DNA of 18,126 nucleotides from an uncultured Streptomyces sp. Its GTDB lineage: Bacteria > Actinomycetota > Actinomycetes > Streptomycetales > Streptomycetaceae. Positions 6,619-12,754 of the stretch are shown piece after piece (within the stretch, counting starts at the first letter, position 1; every line of letters starts with the position of its first letter). The DNA lies in the NCBI GenBank assembly GCA_946480485.1, contig CAMLJW010000050.1:1-18126 (forward strand), read 5' to 3'. The notes under the pieces are model-generated. The model did not search any database and had not been told where the DNA came from. It saw only the letters and a list, made by a program, of their open reading frames with translations. The position numbers were made by a program, and so were the translations under genes.

Positions 6619-8337
6619 GTGGGCAAGAGGAAAAGCGCCACCGAGCGCGGCAGGACCAGGCCCGCCGTCATGGGCGGAGTGATCGTGGTCGTCGTCGGCG
6701 GCATGGGATTCGGCGTCCACAGCCTGTACGGCGGCGGCGGCGCGGCGGCCGACGACAACGACACCGCGACGGCCTCAAACGCCGAAGCCGTGAAGACCGG
6801 CCCGTTGTCGGCGGCCGAGGTCCGCACCGCGGCCACGACGTTTCTCACGGCCTGGCAGAGCGGCGACGTCACACGGGCCGCGGCAGCCACGAACGACACG
6901 GCGGCGGCCCGCACCCTGCTGACCGGGTACGGCAAAGACGCGCACATCAAGGACGTGATGCTCAAGGCGGGGACACGGTCCGGCGCCAAGATGCCGTTCT
7001 CCGTCAAGGGCACGGTCTCCTACCAGGGCAAGAGCAAGGCCCTCGGCTACGACTCCCAGCTCACCGTCGTCCGCCGGGCCGAGGACGGGAAGCCGCTGGT
7101 CGACTGGCACTCCTCCGTCGTGCACCCGGACCTGGAGGACGGCGACCGGCTGGTCACCGGGGAGGCCGGCACACCGCCGGTCAGGGCACTCGACCGGGAC
7201 GGCGGCGCGCTGACCACGGCCAAGTACCCGTCCCTCGGTACCGTGCTGGACGGGCTGCGGGCCAAGTACGGCAAGAAGGCGGGCGGCACGGCCCGCATCG
7301 AGCTGCGGCTGATCCGCAAGGGCTCCACGGACTCGGACGAATCGGACGACTCGGCCGCGAAGACCGAGACCGAGACCGACCCGAAGAACCCCGGCAGGAC
7401 GCTGCTGGCGCTGAGCGAGGGAACCCCGGGCACGGTGCGTACGACCCTCAGCCCGAGCCTCCAGGCCACCGCCGAGGAACAGGTGGCCGGGAGGTCCAGG
7501 GCGTCGGTGGTCGTGCTGAAGCCGTCCACCGGCGAGATCCTTGCCGTCGCGAACTCCGGCCATGGTTTCAACACCGCCTTCCAGGGATCCCTGGCCCCCG
7601 GCTCGACGATGAAGATAGTGACGGCGTCGCTGCTCATAGAGAAGGGGCTGGCGTCGGCGGACAAGGGACACCCGTGCCCGAAGTACTCGACGTACGGCGG
7701 CTGGAAGTTCCAGAACGACGACAAGTTCAAGATCAAGAACGGCACGTTCAAGGCCAGTTTCGCTCGGTCCTGCAACACGGCCTTCATCAGCCAGGCGAAG
7801 AAACTGAGCGACGACGACCTGACGAAGCAGGCCCGGGAGGTGTTCGGGCTCGGCCGGAACGACTGGTCCATAGGGGTGTCGAGCTTCGATGGCTCGGTGC
7901 CGGTGCAGTCGGGGGCCCAGATGGCGGCCTCACTGATCGGCCAGGGCGGGGTCCGGATGAACCCGCTGAACATGGCGTCGGTCGTCGCGACAGCGAAGAC
8001 CGGCACCTTCCACCAGCCGTACCTGGTGTCCCCGGAGGTCGACAACCGCACGCCGGCGAAGGCGTCCCGGTCGCTTTCCTCCGAGGCCCGGTCGCAGTTG
8101 CGCGAGCTGCTGCAGTACACGGCCGCGGCGGGTACGGCGGCTGAGGCGATGGCCGGCCTCGGCCCCGACTTCGGCGCCAAAACCGGCTCCGCGGAGGTCG
8201 GCGGCCAGAAGAAGCCCAACGGCTGGTTCACGGCGTGGAGGGGCGACCTGGCGGCGGCGGGCGTCGTGCAGCAGGGCGGGCACGGCGGGGATACGGCGGG
8301 CCCGATCGTGGCGGCGCTGCTGAAGGCGGGCAGCTGA
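6619..8337 (+). CDS. Second class B penicillin-binding protein, paralogue of the preceding gene
   Basis: A 572-aa paralogue of the preceding PBP with the same layout: membrane anchor about 15-37, NTF2-like MecA_N domain about 60-185 ending VDWHSSVVHPDLEDGD, then a transpeptidase. Active-site motifs are STMK (Ser329-Lys332), SCN (Ser384-Asn386) and KTG (521-523). It is longer mainly through an acidic linker (STDSDESDDSAAKTETETD) between the domains. GTG at 6619 is preceded by GAAGGA at 9 bases. Its 204-bp leader carries the triple repeat and a hairpin, so it probably has control separate from the first gene. Likely an extracytoplasmic cell-wall cross-linking enzyme; duplication with divergence is evident, division of labour is inference. 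Confidence 0.93.
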   Translation: MGKRKSATERGRTRPAVMGGVIVVVVGGMGFGVHSLYGGGGAAADDNDTATASNAEAVKTGPLSAAEVRTAATTFLTAWQSGDVTRAAAATNDTAAARTLLTGYGKDAHIKDVMLKAGTRSGAKMPFSVKGTVSYQGKSKALGYDSQLTVVRRAEDGKPLVDWHSSVVHPDLEDGDRLVTGEAGTPPVRALDRDGGALTTAKYPSLGTVLDGLRAKYGKKAGGTARIELRLIRKGSTDSDESDDSAAKTETETDPKNPGRTLLALSEGTPGTVRTTLSPSLQATAEEQVAGRSRASVVVLKPSTGEILAVANSGHGFNTAFQGSLAPGSTMKIVTASLLIEKGLASADKGHPCPKYSTYGGWKFQNDDKFKIKNGTFKASFARSCNTAFISQAKKLSDDDLTKQAREVFGLGRNDWSIGVSSFDGSVPVQSGAQMAASLIGQGGVRMNPLNMASVVATAKTGTFHQPYLVSPEVDNRTPAKASRSLSSEARSQLRELLQYTAAAGTAAEAMAGLGPDFGAKTGSAEVGGQKKPNGWFTAWRGDLAAAGVVQQGGHGGDTAGPIVAALLKAGS

Positions 8338-8347
8338 CGCGCCGCAG

Positions 8348-8380
8348 ACGGTAACTCCTGCAACTCCTTCGCAGGCCCGT
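8348..8380 (+). terminator. Weak hairpin after the second PBP gene
   Basis: CCTGC/GCAGG (8357-8361, 8371-8375) around a 9-base loop, flanked by a possible outer ACGG/CCGT pair (8348-8351, 8377-8380). It starts 11 bases after the stop codon. Weak and without a U run. Confidence 0.3.
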
Positions 8381-8404
8381 GCATCCCACCGCTACGGTGC
8401 TGTC

Positions 8405-8458
8405 GATGACCGCACGGGGTACGCGATCGGCGGCGTACCGCACTTCGGGCACCGCACC
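8405..8458 (+). pseudogene. Remnant of a YbaK/EbsC-type aminoacyl-tRNA deacylase
   Basis: One plus-strand frame reads DRTGYAIGGVPHFGHRT. TGxxIGGVPPFGH is the signature near the end of YbaK/EbsC (ProX-like) deacylases, which hydrolyse mischarged aminoacyl-tRNA. The first two thirds of the domain are absent, no start is present, and similarity stops after about 18 residues, so this is a gene fragment. The remnant directly abuts the HNH fragment. The call rests on one motif seen by eye. Confidence 0.55.
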
Positions 8459-8516
8459 CGCACCCGGCTGTTCCAGCTACCTGCCTCCGTGAAGGGGCGG
8501 TCGTGGCGGGACGTCA

Positions 8517-8649
8517 GCTGGGTACATCGGCGAGGAGCTAGAGCCGGACCTCTTCGTGTGCCACACCTGCGACAACCCGCCGTGCTGCAATCCGGGTCAC
8601 TTCTTCATAGGGGACGCCCTCGACAACAACCGCGACAAGGCAGCGCTTG
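8517..8649 (+). pseudogene. Remnant of an HNH homing-type endonuclease
   Basis: The frame reads LFVCHTCDNPPCCNPGHFFI followed by GDALDNNRDKAALESG. This is the HNH core of phage and mobile-element endonucleases: His and Asn of CHTCDN, the CNPGH second half, then the GDxxDNxxDK tail. An in-frame stop lies 27 bases before 8517 and the N-terminal part (the GYG...HR strand region) is missing. After ESG the frame runs on into antisense of the next gene with no similarity. It is a truncated, non-functional fragment, a sign that a mobile element or phage once passed here. Confidence 0.75.
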
Positions 8650-8677
8650 AGTCGGGGGCTTCTCGGCTGGGGCTGGA

Positions 8678-8956
8678 CTACTTCGCGGCGTCGTCGGCCT
8701 TCGGCTCGACAGCCTTCGTGGGAGCGGCGGTTGCCTTCTTCGCGGGGGTCGCTCGCGTCGGGCTCTTCTTCGCGGCCGGAGCAGCAGCGGGCTTGGCGGG
8801 CGCCTTCTTCGCGGGGGCCTTCGCGGTTCCAGCGGTCGGTGCCTTCGCGGCGCTCTCGCCCAGTGCCTCGGCTCGCATCTGCTTACGGCAGGCAGCGCGC
8901 CCGGCCTTCGAAGATGGGTGCTCGCACTGGCTGTGGTCGAAGTGCTGGCGGGTCAT
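8678..8956 (-). CDS. Small Lys/Ala/Pro-rich protein with a histone H1-like tail
   Basis: A 92-aa protein. The first 30 residues (TRQHFDHSQCEHP, then AGRAACRKQMRAEAL) hold two Cys and three His and could form a small metal-bound or helical module. Residues 38-92 are almost only Ala, Lys, Pro and Thr in AKKAPAKPAA-like steps, as in histone H1 tails and HU/Lsr2-associated basic tails. Start: ATG at 8956 with AGGGAGACGAG before it; the frame is open further up but lacks an RBS there. Binding of DNA or RNA is likely from composition only; no known family was recognised. It has its own upstream inverted repeat and -10-like site. Confidence 0.7.
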   Translation of the reverse strand: MTRQHFDHSQCEHPSSKAGRAACRKQMRAEALGESAAKAPTAGTAKAPAKKAPAKPAAAPAAKKSPTRATPAKKATAAPTKAVEPKADDAAK

Positions 8957-8974
8957 CTCGTCTCCCTGGTTCGT

Positions 8975-9000
8975 CGTGTCTTGCTGACACGGCGAAGCTA
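8975..9000 (-). promoter_or_regulatory. Possible -10 and operator of the Lys-rich protein gene
   Basis: On the minus strand TAGCTT (9000-8995) resembles a -10 element, followed by an inverted repeat CGTGTC-N5-GACACG (8991-8975) just before the ribosome binding site. The bases TTCCTAGC around the -10 recur at the possible promoter of the small gene at 10585-10388. Confidence 0.35.
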
Positions 9001-9094
9001 GGAAATCGACGAGTGCCGTCCGTAGGGTCTCGACGGACTCCGTGGTGAATCGTGATCCTGGCTCATAGCTCCTCGTCGTGTTGATGACCCGGCT

Positions 9095-9123
9095 GGGTGT
9101 GGGACGTCTCTCGTCCCACACCC
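9095..9123. terminator. Strong 12-bp hairpin after the three-gene operon
   Basis: GGGTGTGGGACG and CGTCCCACACCC pair perfectly over 12 bp around a 5-base TCTCT loop. It sits 19 bases past the stop of the minus-strand operon ending at 9143, so it should terminate that operon. No U run follows. Confidence 0.75.
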
Positions 9124-9142
9124 GCCCTCGCGTGCGGTGTTG

Positions 9143-9415
9143 CTAGGCCGTGCCGTCCGCCTCGACGGCCGGGCGCTCACTCTCTTCGCCGTCGGCTCGC
9201 GTTACGCGTGCGTGGTCGGTGACGACGCGGCGGAACAGGTCGTGCGTCGTGGCCCCGGTGTGCTTGAGCGCCCAGTCCTGCGCGGCGTCCTGCTCACCCT
9301 GCGGGCCGCTGTCCTCACCGCACTCGTGGGCGGTACAGCAGATCTCGAACGTGTACCCGCCTTCGGGTGCGTGGCGGATCGTGTGGTCTACGAAGCGGTA
9401 GACGGCTCGGGTCAC
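9143..9415 (-). CDS. DUF7848-like small protein, third gene of coupled operon
   Basis: A 90-aa protein starting TRAVYRFVDHTIRHAPEGGY. The pattern RxYxFVxHTI...GYTFEixC...CGxxSGPQ...W...HT...H.lFRR matches a small family that I know from Streptomyces annotation as DUF7848. Three Cys and several His in the middle (CCTAHECGEDSGP) suggest a metal site. The GTG start at 9415 overlaps the stop of the upstream gene by 4 bases (GTGA), which decides the start and implies translational coupling. Function unknown; the acidic Cys-rich core followed by a His/Arg helix is compatible with a small binding or adaptor protein, but that is only inference. Confidence 0.75.
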   Translation of the reverse strand: MTRAVYRFVDHTIRHAPEGGYTFEICCTAHECGEDSGPQGEQDAAQDWALKHTGATTHDLFRRVVTDHARVTRADGEESERPAVEADGTA

Positions 9416-9639
9416 AGGACGGCTCCAGTGCTCTGTGCGTTGGCTCGCTTGACCTTCTCGGACAGCACTTCTTCCGGGCTCAATTCCTCCACGCATTCCG
9501 GGGACGCCTCCCACTCCTTGCCCCCGCCGAGGGGGCGCAACATGCAGTAGGGGCCGCCCTTGCCCATGAACTCGCCGACGCGGTTCCTGGCTGTGTCTCG
9601 CACCAGAGCGCCCGCCTGAAGAAGTCCGACGTCGGTCAT
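9412..9639 (-). CDS. 75-aa hypothetical protein, second gene of coupled operon
   Basis: A 75-aa protein (TDVGLLQAGALVRDTARNRV, then GEFMGKGGPYCMLRPLGGGKEW). The N-terminal half looks like a small beta-barrel (ALVRDTARNRVGEFM...YCMLRPLGGGKEWE), similar to short proteins often found beside DUF7848 genes in Streptomyces. The second half is a charged helix (PEEVLSEKVKRANAQ). The ATG at 9639 overlaps the upstream stop by 4 bases (ATGA) and has CGGAG upstream. Its own stop overlaps the next GTG. Function unknown. Fixed partnership with both neighbours suggests a shared task. Confidence 0.75.
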   Translation of the reverse strand: MTDVGLLQAGALVRDTARNRVGEFMGKGGPYCMLRPLGGGKEWEASPECVEELSPEEVLSEKVKRANAQSTGAVL

Positions 9640-9968
9640 GCCGTCGCTCCGTGGAAGTCGATGCCGAGGGTTGCGAGGGTGGCGGCGGTACGCCGGTCCC
9701 GCTGTCGTCGCCGCTCCTGCTCTCGCTCGTAGGCGACGAGGTACGGCCGGATGAGCGGGGTGTCTTCGCCTCGCAGGAACTCGGGGGGACGAGGAGAGCG
9801 CGGAGTCGAGATGGCGGCGGGACGTGCCACACCCCCCGTGCGGAAAGTGATGGTCGGCTCGTCCGTGAGCGGGTGCTGTGTCGGCACAGCCTGAGCGGGC
9901 GAGGTAGCGCGGCGCTTGCCGGTCGATGGCATGAGCCACGAGAGAAGGGCAGCCAGTAGGCTTCGCAC
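9636..9968 (-). CDS. 110-aa basic hypothetical protein, first gene of coupled operon
   Basis: A 110-aa protein. It starts with an amphipathic or membrane-touching helix (RSLLAALLSWLMPSTGKRRA), continues with a Pro/Arg-rich stretch, and ends with LIRPYLVAYEREQERRRQRD and TLATLGIDF. This layout (short hydrophobic N-terminus, then RPYxxAxExExxRxRQR and a GID motif) is familiar from many Streptomyces hypothetical proteins. I choose GTG at 9968 because AAGGAG lies 8 bases before it; an alternative GTG 15 bases upstream overlaps that site. It is divergent from the GntR gene across a 170-bp operator-rich gap. Function unknown. Confidence 0.7.
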   Translation of the reverse strand: MRSLLAALLSWLMPSTGKRRATSPAQAVPTQHPLTDEPTITFRTGGVARPAAISTPRSPRPPEFLRGEDTPLIRPYLVAYEREQERRRQRDRRTAATLATLGIDFHGATA

Positions 9969-10054
9969 GTCGGTCACTCCTTGGGTGATCGGCCACGCCC
10001 CCGGACTGTTCGCGCAGTCGCGGGGGTCTTCCGTTTGGGCGGTGCTATGGGTGC

Positions 10055-10125
10055 TGTCAAGGTCCTGCGCTATCGAGTATACGCGTATTCGCATATACGC
10101 GGTCGCGTGATCACGCAGATACGCG
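10055..10125. promoter_or_regulatory. Operator-rich divergent promoter region (ATACGCG repeats)
   Basis: TTGACA on the minus strand (10060-10055) is a perfect -35 for the coupled operon, though its -10 partner is weak. Next to it are four copies of ATACGCG: two face each other as the perfect palindrome ATACGCGTAT (10079-10088), with further copies at 10095-10101 and 10119-10125. A separate perfect palindrome GCGTGATCACGC lies at 10105-10116. Such an array is expected for a GntR-type autoregulator controlling both directions. Confidence 0.6.
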
Positions 10126-10138
10126 GACGCTGATAACC

Positions 10139-10369
10139 ATGGATCTTGACCGCAGCAAGCCGGTGTGGCCCCAGGTAGCGGCCGAACTGAGGAGACGCCT
10201 CGACGCTGGCCAGTACGCGGCCGGTACTCGGTTCCCCGCCGTGAACGAGCTGGCCGCCGAGATGGACGTAGCGCCCTCGACTGTGCAGAAGGCCGTGGCC
10301 GCCCTCCGCGAGGAAGGGCGGCTCTACACCGTGCTCGGGCAAGGCTCGTTCGTGAAGGGTGACGAGTAG
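10139..10369 (+). CDS. HTH-only GntR family transcriptional regulator
   Basis: A 76-aa winged-helix protein containing just the GntR DNA-binding domain: PVWPQVAAELRRRLDAGQY, FPAVNELAAEMDVAPSTVQK (helix-turn-helix, about 39-58), then ALREEGRLYTVLGQGSFV (wing). It lacks any ligand domain, whereas full GntR proteins are about 240 aa. Single-domain versions are common on actinobacterial plasmids and integrative elements. No Shine-Dalgarno is visible before the ATG. It lies divergent from the coupled operon, and the ATACGCG array between them is the likely target. Convergent with the small gene ending at 10388, 18 bp away. Confidence 0.9.
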   Translation: MDLDRSKPVWPQVAAELRRRLDAGQYAAGTRFPAVNELAAEMDVAPSTVQKAVAALREEGRLYTVLGQGSFVKGDE

Positions 10370-10387
10370 GCGGGGCGGTCAGCGTCA

Positions 10388-10585
10388 TCAGTGCCCGTCG
10401 GGATGCCTGGCCATGAGGACGTTGCAGTCGGACACCGTCGTGCCGTCACCACCGGCCTTCGCCCAGCTCCGCACCTTCGCCAACTCGACACAGCCCGCGC
10501 AGCCTTCAACCGGCGTGGGCTCCAGTTGGTCTGTGCGATCCGGCAGATCCACCGGAGCACTCGGGTAGCTTCTCGGCTCGCTCAT
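10388..10585 (-). CDS. 65-aa hypothetical protein with a CxxC motif
   Basis: A 65-aa protein with CAGC in the middle (EGCAGCVELAKVRSWAKAG) followed by VSDCNVLMARHPDGH. The pattern C-x2-C-x4-A...DxNVLxxxH is seen in small Streptomyces proteins often placed next to XRE/DUF397 or GntR regulators. ATG at 10585 is preceded by GAAGGGG at 5 bases; two earlier in-frame starts lack such a site. It follows the XRE regulator by 90 bp on the same strand. Function unknown; one metal or redox site from the Cys residues is possible. Confidence 0.7.
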   Translation of the reverse strand: MSEPRSYPSAPVDLPDRTDQLEPTPVEGCAGCVELAKVRSWAKAGGDGTTVSDCNVLMARHPDGH

Positions 10586-10617
10586 GCCGACCCCTTCACG
10601 TCGTCCGTGTGACGACA

Positions 10618-10669
10618 ACGCTAGGAAGGAAGGCGCCCCGACCCCGAGTCGGTTCTACGTTGTTGCACG
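10618..10669 (-). promoter_or_regulatory. Possible promoter/operator of the 65-aa gene
   Basis: On the minus strand, CGTGCAACAACG (10669-10658) precedes a small hairpin CCGAC-N5-GTCGG (10652-10638) and a -10-like TAGCGT (10623-10618). The core CGTGCAAC is repeated in front of the 81-aa gene (12330-12323). It may be the operator of the XRE regulator. Inference only. Confidence 0.35.
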
Positions 10670-10675
10670 CGAGTT

Positions 10676-11527
10676 TCAGCCGAGGGCGTCCAGGGCGGCC
10701 GTCACACAGACCCGCGCTTCGGCTCCATAGACCGCCATCTCTCGAAGCTCGGTGAACGCCCGTACGTACATGGCAACTTCGCCCGGAGCCGTGAGGGTGA
10801 CCTGAGCCGTCAGAAGTTCCACACGGACCCGTTGGTCATCGAAGATGTTGAACCCCTCCAGGGTCCACATGCTTCGCTCGCGGGCGGCGAAGGGAACCAC
10901 ACCCAACGAGACGGCGGGCAGCGACATGACCGACAGCAGGTGCCCCAACTGCCCGGCCATCGTCTCGGCGTCGCCGACCTGGTAGCGCAACACCGACTCC
11001 TCAACCAGGAGCGTGAAGCGGTGGCCGGACTCGTGCAGCACGCGGGCCCGAGCCATGCGAGCGTCTACCGCCTCGGTGATGTCGTCGGGTGCGCTGTGGA
11101 AGCGGCGGATCGTGGACAGCAGCGCAGCCGCGTACGCGGGCGTCTGGAAGAGGCCGGGTACGACGTGCGAGGCGTAGCCCCGGTGCAGCTTTGTCCGCTC
11201 GTACAGCGGTATGCGGGACTCTTGCAGACGGCGCAGGCCGGTGCGCTGGAGGCGCTTCCACTCCATGTACATCGAGGCGGCCGTCCGGCTGGCGGCGATG
11301 ATGTCGGCAGCCTGGTCGCCCGCTTCGCACGCGGCGCACCACTCGCGGATGTCGGCGTCGGTGGGTGGCGTCCGTGCGTTCTCGATACGAGAGACCTTGG
11401 ACTTCTGCCAGCCACAACGCGCGGCAAGCTCATGCCCTTTGAGCCCTGAGTCCAGGCGGGTTTCACGCAACCGCGCGGCAACCGCCTTGCGGGCGTTCTC
11501 GACACTGGATGACTGGTACTGGGGCAT
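10676..11527 (-). CDS. XRE-family regulator with DUF5753 (Scr1-type, antitoxin-like)
   Basis: A 283-aa protein. Residues about 15-60 are an XRE helix-turn-helix (LRETRLDSGLKGHELAARCG, then WQKSKVSRIENARTPP). About 105-275 is the DUF5753 domain, starting IPLYERTKLHRGYASHVVPG LFQTPAYA, with the usual LLVEESVLRY and FNIFDD segments. These regulators act in development and antibiotic control in Streptomyces (Scr1, WhiJ-like) and are called toxin-antitoxin-like because they usually pair with a small DUF397 partner. Here no DUF397 gene is seen; the partner is DUF6879 24 bp upstream. ATG at 11527 has no clear RBS, so it may depend on translation of the gene before it. Confidence 0.92.
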   Translation of the reverse strand: MPQYQSSSVENARKAVAARLRETRLDSGLKGHELAARCGWQKSKVSRIENARTPPTDADIREWCAACEAGDQAADIIAASRTAASMYMEWKRLQRTGLRRLQESRIPLYERTKLHRGYASHVVPGLFQTPAYAAALLSTIRRFHSAPDDITEAVDARMARARVLHESGHRFTLLVEESVLRYQVGDAETMAGQLGHLLSVMSLPAVSLGVVPFAARERSMWTLEGFNIFDDQRVRVELLTAQVTLTAPGEVAMYVRAFTELREMAVYGAEARVCVTAALDALG

Positions 11528-11551
11528 GAGCTGGTTAGGTGCCGGCGCGGA

Positions 11552-12076
11552 TCAGACCGTGAACTCCTCGTGGGGTGTGGCGCGTTCCCAGACCGACTCG
11601 AACGCGTCGGCACAGAGCTTGATCACGTCCGGGTCCGAGTTGAGTTCGTGCCCCGCCGACGAGCCGTCCCCCGCGAAGTGACCGAAGCGGATCAGCCGGT
11701 CATCGAGAAGCCAGAAGTCGGCGCCCGGCAGAGCCAGCGTCGCGGCGTCCCTTCGCGGAAGCCAGCGCACCAGCTCTCCGGCCTCCACGTTGAGGTACGT
11801 CCCCGCGTGCTCGTACCGGATGTACTCACTGACCGGCACGGAGACGACGCGAGCGCGGCGCATGACGACGCCACGGCCCACGGCTTCCCGTACCAGGTCA
11901 AGCCAGGGACGGCGGCTCTCCACAGACTCGGGAGTGATTCGGCCGGCTGCCTGCCACAGGGCGAAGTCGTCGGCCTCGGCAGCCACCCCGTAGGAGTCGC
12001 GCAACTCCAGGTGTACGGCCGAGTGGTGGCAGTCGCGGATCAGCTCAGCGAACGGCGGAACGCTGCTCGGCCTCAT
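11552..12076 (-). CDS. DUF6879 family protein
   Basis: A 174-aa protein recognised by FAELIRDCHHSAVHLELRDS (about 8-27), then VVSVPVSEYIRYEHAGTYLN, VRWLPRRDA, LPGADFWLLDDRLIRFGHFA and the C-terminal VIKLCADAFESVWERATPHE. This conserved order matches DUF6879, a Streptomyces-type family encoded next to XRE/DUF5753 regulators. The molecular activity is unknown. I choose ATG at 12076 (AGGAAGG 6 bases before); GTG at 12079 is equally in frame. The start lies inside the upstream gene (32-bp overlap), implying coupled translation. By analogy with DUF397 it may be the effector held by the XRE regulator, which is inference. Confidence 0.88.
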   Translation of the reverse strand: MRPSSVPPFAELIRDCHHSAVHLELRDSYGVAAEADDFALWQAAGRITPESVESRRPWLDLVREAVGRGVVMRRARVVSVPVSEYIRYEHAGTYLNVEAGELVRWLPRRDAATLALPGADFWLLDDRLIRFGHFAGDGSSAGHELNSDPDVIKLCADAFESVWERATPHEEFTV

Positions 12077-12290
12077 CACATGCCTTCCTGATCAGTGGCA
12101 CCATGCGCGCGGGAATGCGGATGACTGCCTCGGTGTCGGGAATGTGCCCGACCGCAAGGCATTCCACTTCGGTGCCGTCGTCAGCCTTCCAGCCCTGGAG
12201 CACGAGGTCTGCCGACTTGTCGTCCACCCACACCGTCGGGCAGTCGTCACCGTTGGTGTTCGGGTCCTTGCCGAAGAACAGTAGAGCCAT
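12045..12290 (-). CDS. 81-aa conserved hypothetical protein, first gene of the XRE/DUF6879 unit
   Basis: An 81-aa acidic protein: ALLFFGKDPNTNGDDCPTVW, VDDKSADLVLQGWKADDGTE and VIRIPARMVPLIRKACDEAE. The core PTVWVDxxxxDLVLQGWK and the end RIPxRMVPxIRxACDxAE are familiar from proteins preceding DUF6879 genes. Start ATG at 12290 with GGGAG 8 bases before it. The 3' end overlaps the DUF6879 start by 32 bp. Two CGTGCAAC/CGCAAC-like motifs lie upstream (12330-12313). Function unknown; the three genes appear to be one transcription unit. Confidence 0.82.
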   Translation of the reverse strand: MALLFFGKDPNTNGDDCPTVWVDDKSADLVLQGWKADDGTEVECLAVGHIPDTEAVIRIPARMVPLIRKACDEAEQRSAVR

Positions 12291-12378
12291 GACCTTGCTC
12301 CCTGACTACTCGGTTGCGTCTGGTTGCACGAGCGTCGCCCGCACGGCTGAGGAGCGTCAAGACCGCCTGGACTCACAC

Positions 12379-12412
12379 GGTGGGTGTGGAACGGAGATGC
12401 TCCACACCCACC
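12379..12412. repeat. Perfect 12-bp inverted repeat at the MFS truncation point
   Basis: GGTGGGTGTGGA (12379-12390) and TCCACACCCACC (12401-12412) are perfect complements around a 10-base loop. It begins where MFS similarity ends (about 12406) and lies 89 bp upstream of the 81-aa gene. The core GGGTGTGG is shared with the hairpin at 9095-9123. It may be a terminator or a cassette border. Confidence 0.75.
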
Positions 12413-12754
12413 ACGACAGAGACGACGAGGAGTTGGGCGAAGCTGAGCCAGCCGAACGCGAACGCGGCGGGGACGCTCATCAACGCCGGGAACCGGGTCA
12501 GGTCCATTCCCACCATGACCGGCCTCTTACGGCGGAACTCCACCCAGGGACCGAGCGGCACCGCGACCACGGCTCCCACTGCCCGTCCCGCGGCGGCCAG
12601 CGCCGCCACCCGGGTCGGCCCGGCGTGCAGCTCGAGGATCGCGATCCGCGATCATGGGAAACGCGCCGAACCCGAGCGATGTGCCGTACGAGCTGACGGC
12701 ATACGACGCCCACAACCACCCGAACCGCCTGCCCAGCGCCCGTCTACCTGTCAT
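12406..12754 (-). pseudogene. MFS transporter pseudogene (frameshifted and 3'-truncated)
   Basis: The N-terminal frame (ATG at 12754) reads GRRFGWLWASYAVSSYGTSL, GFGAFPMIA, a normal first membrane helix of a Major Facilitator transporter. A shifted frame continues with ILELHAGPTRVAALAAAGRA, LGPWVEFRRKRPVMVGMDL (the loop 2-3 motif A region) and FAQLLVVSVVVG. The break is a tandem duplication of the 7-mer GATCGCG (minus strand; 12640-12646 and 12647-12653); removing one copy restores PMIAILELHAG. Only about 115 of the expected ~400 residues remain, and the frame ends at an inverted repeat. The transporter cannot be functional. Upstream, to 12899, I see nothing but the pseudogene's own leader. 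Confidence 0.85.

Noticed and set aside
8998..9066. 22-aa reading frame (MSQDHDSPRSPSRPYGRHSS...) after a GAGGAG on the minus strand
   Set aside because: The RBS is only 2 bases from the ATG and no family or conserved role was recognised; it could be a leader peptide, but the evidence is too thin.
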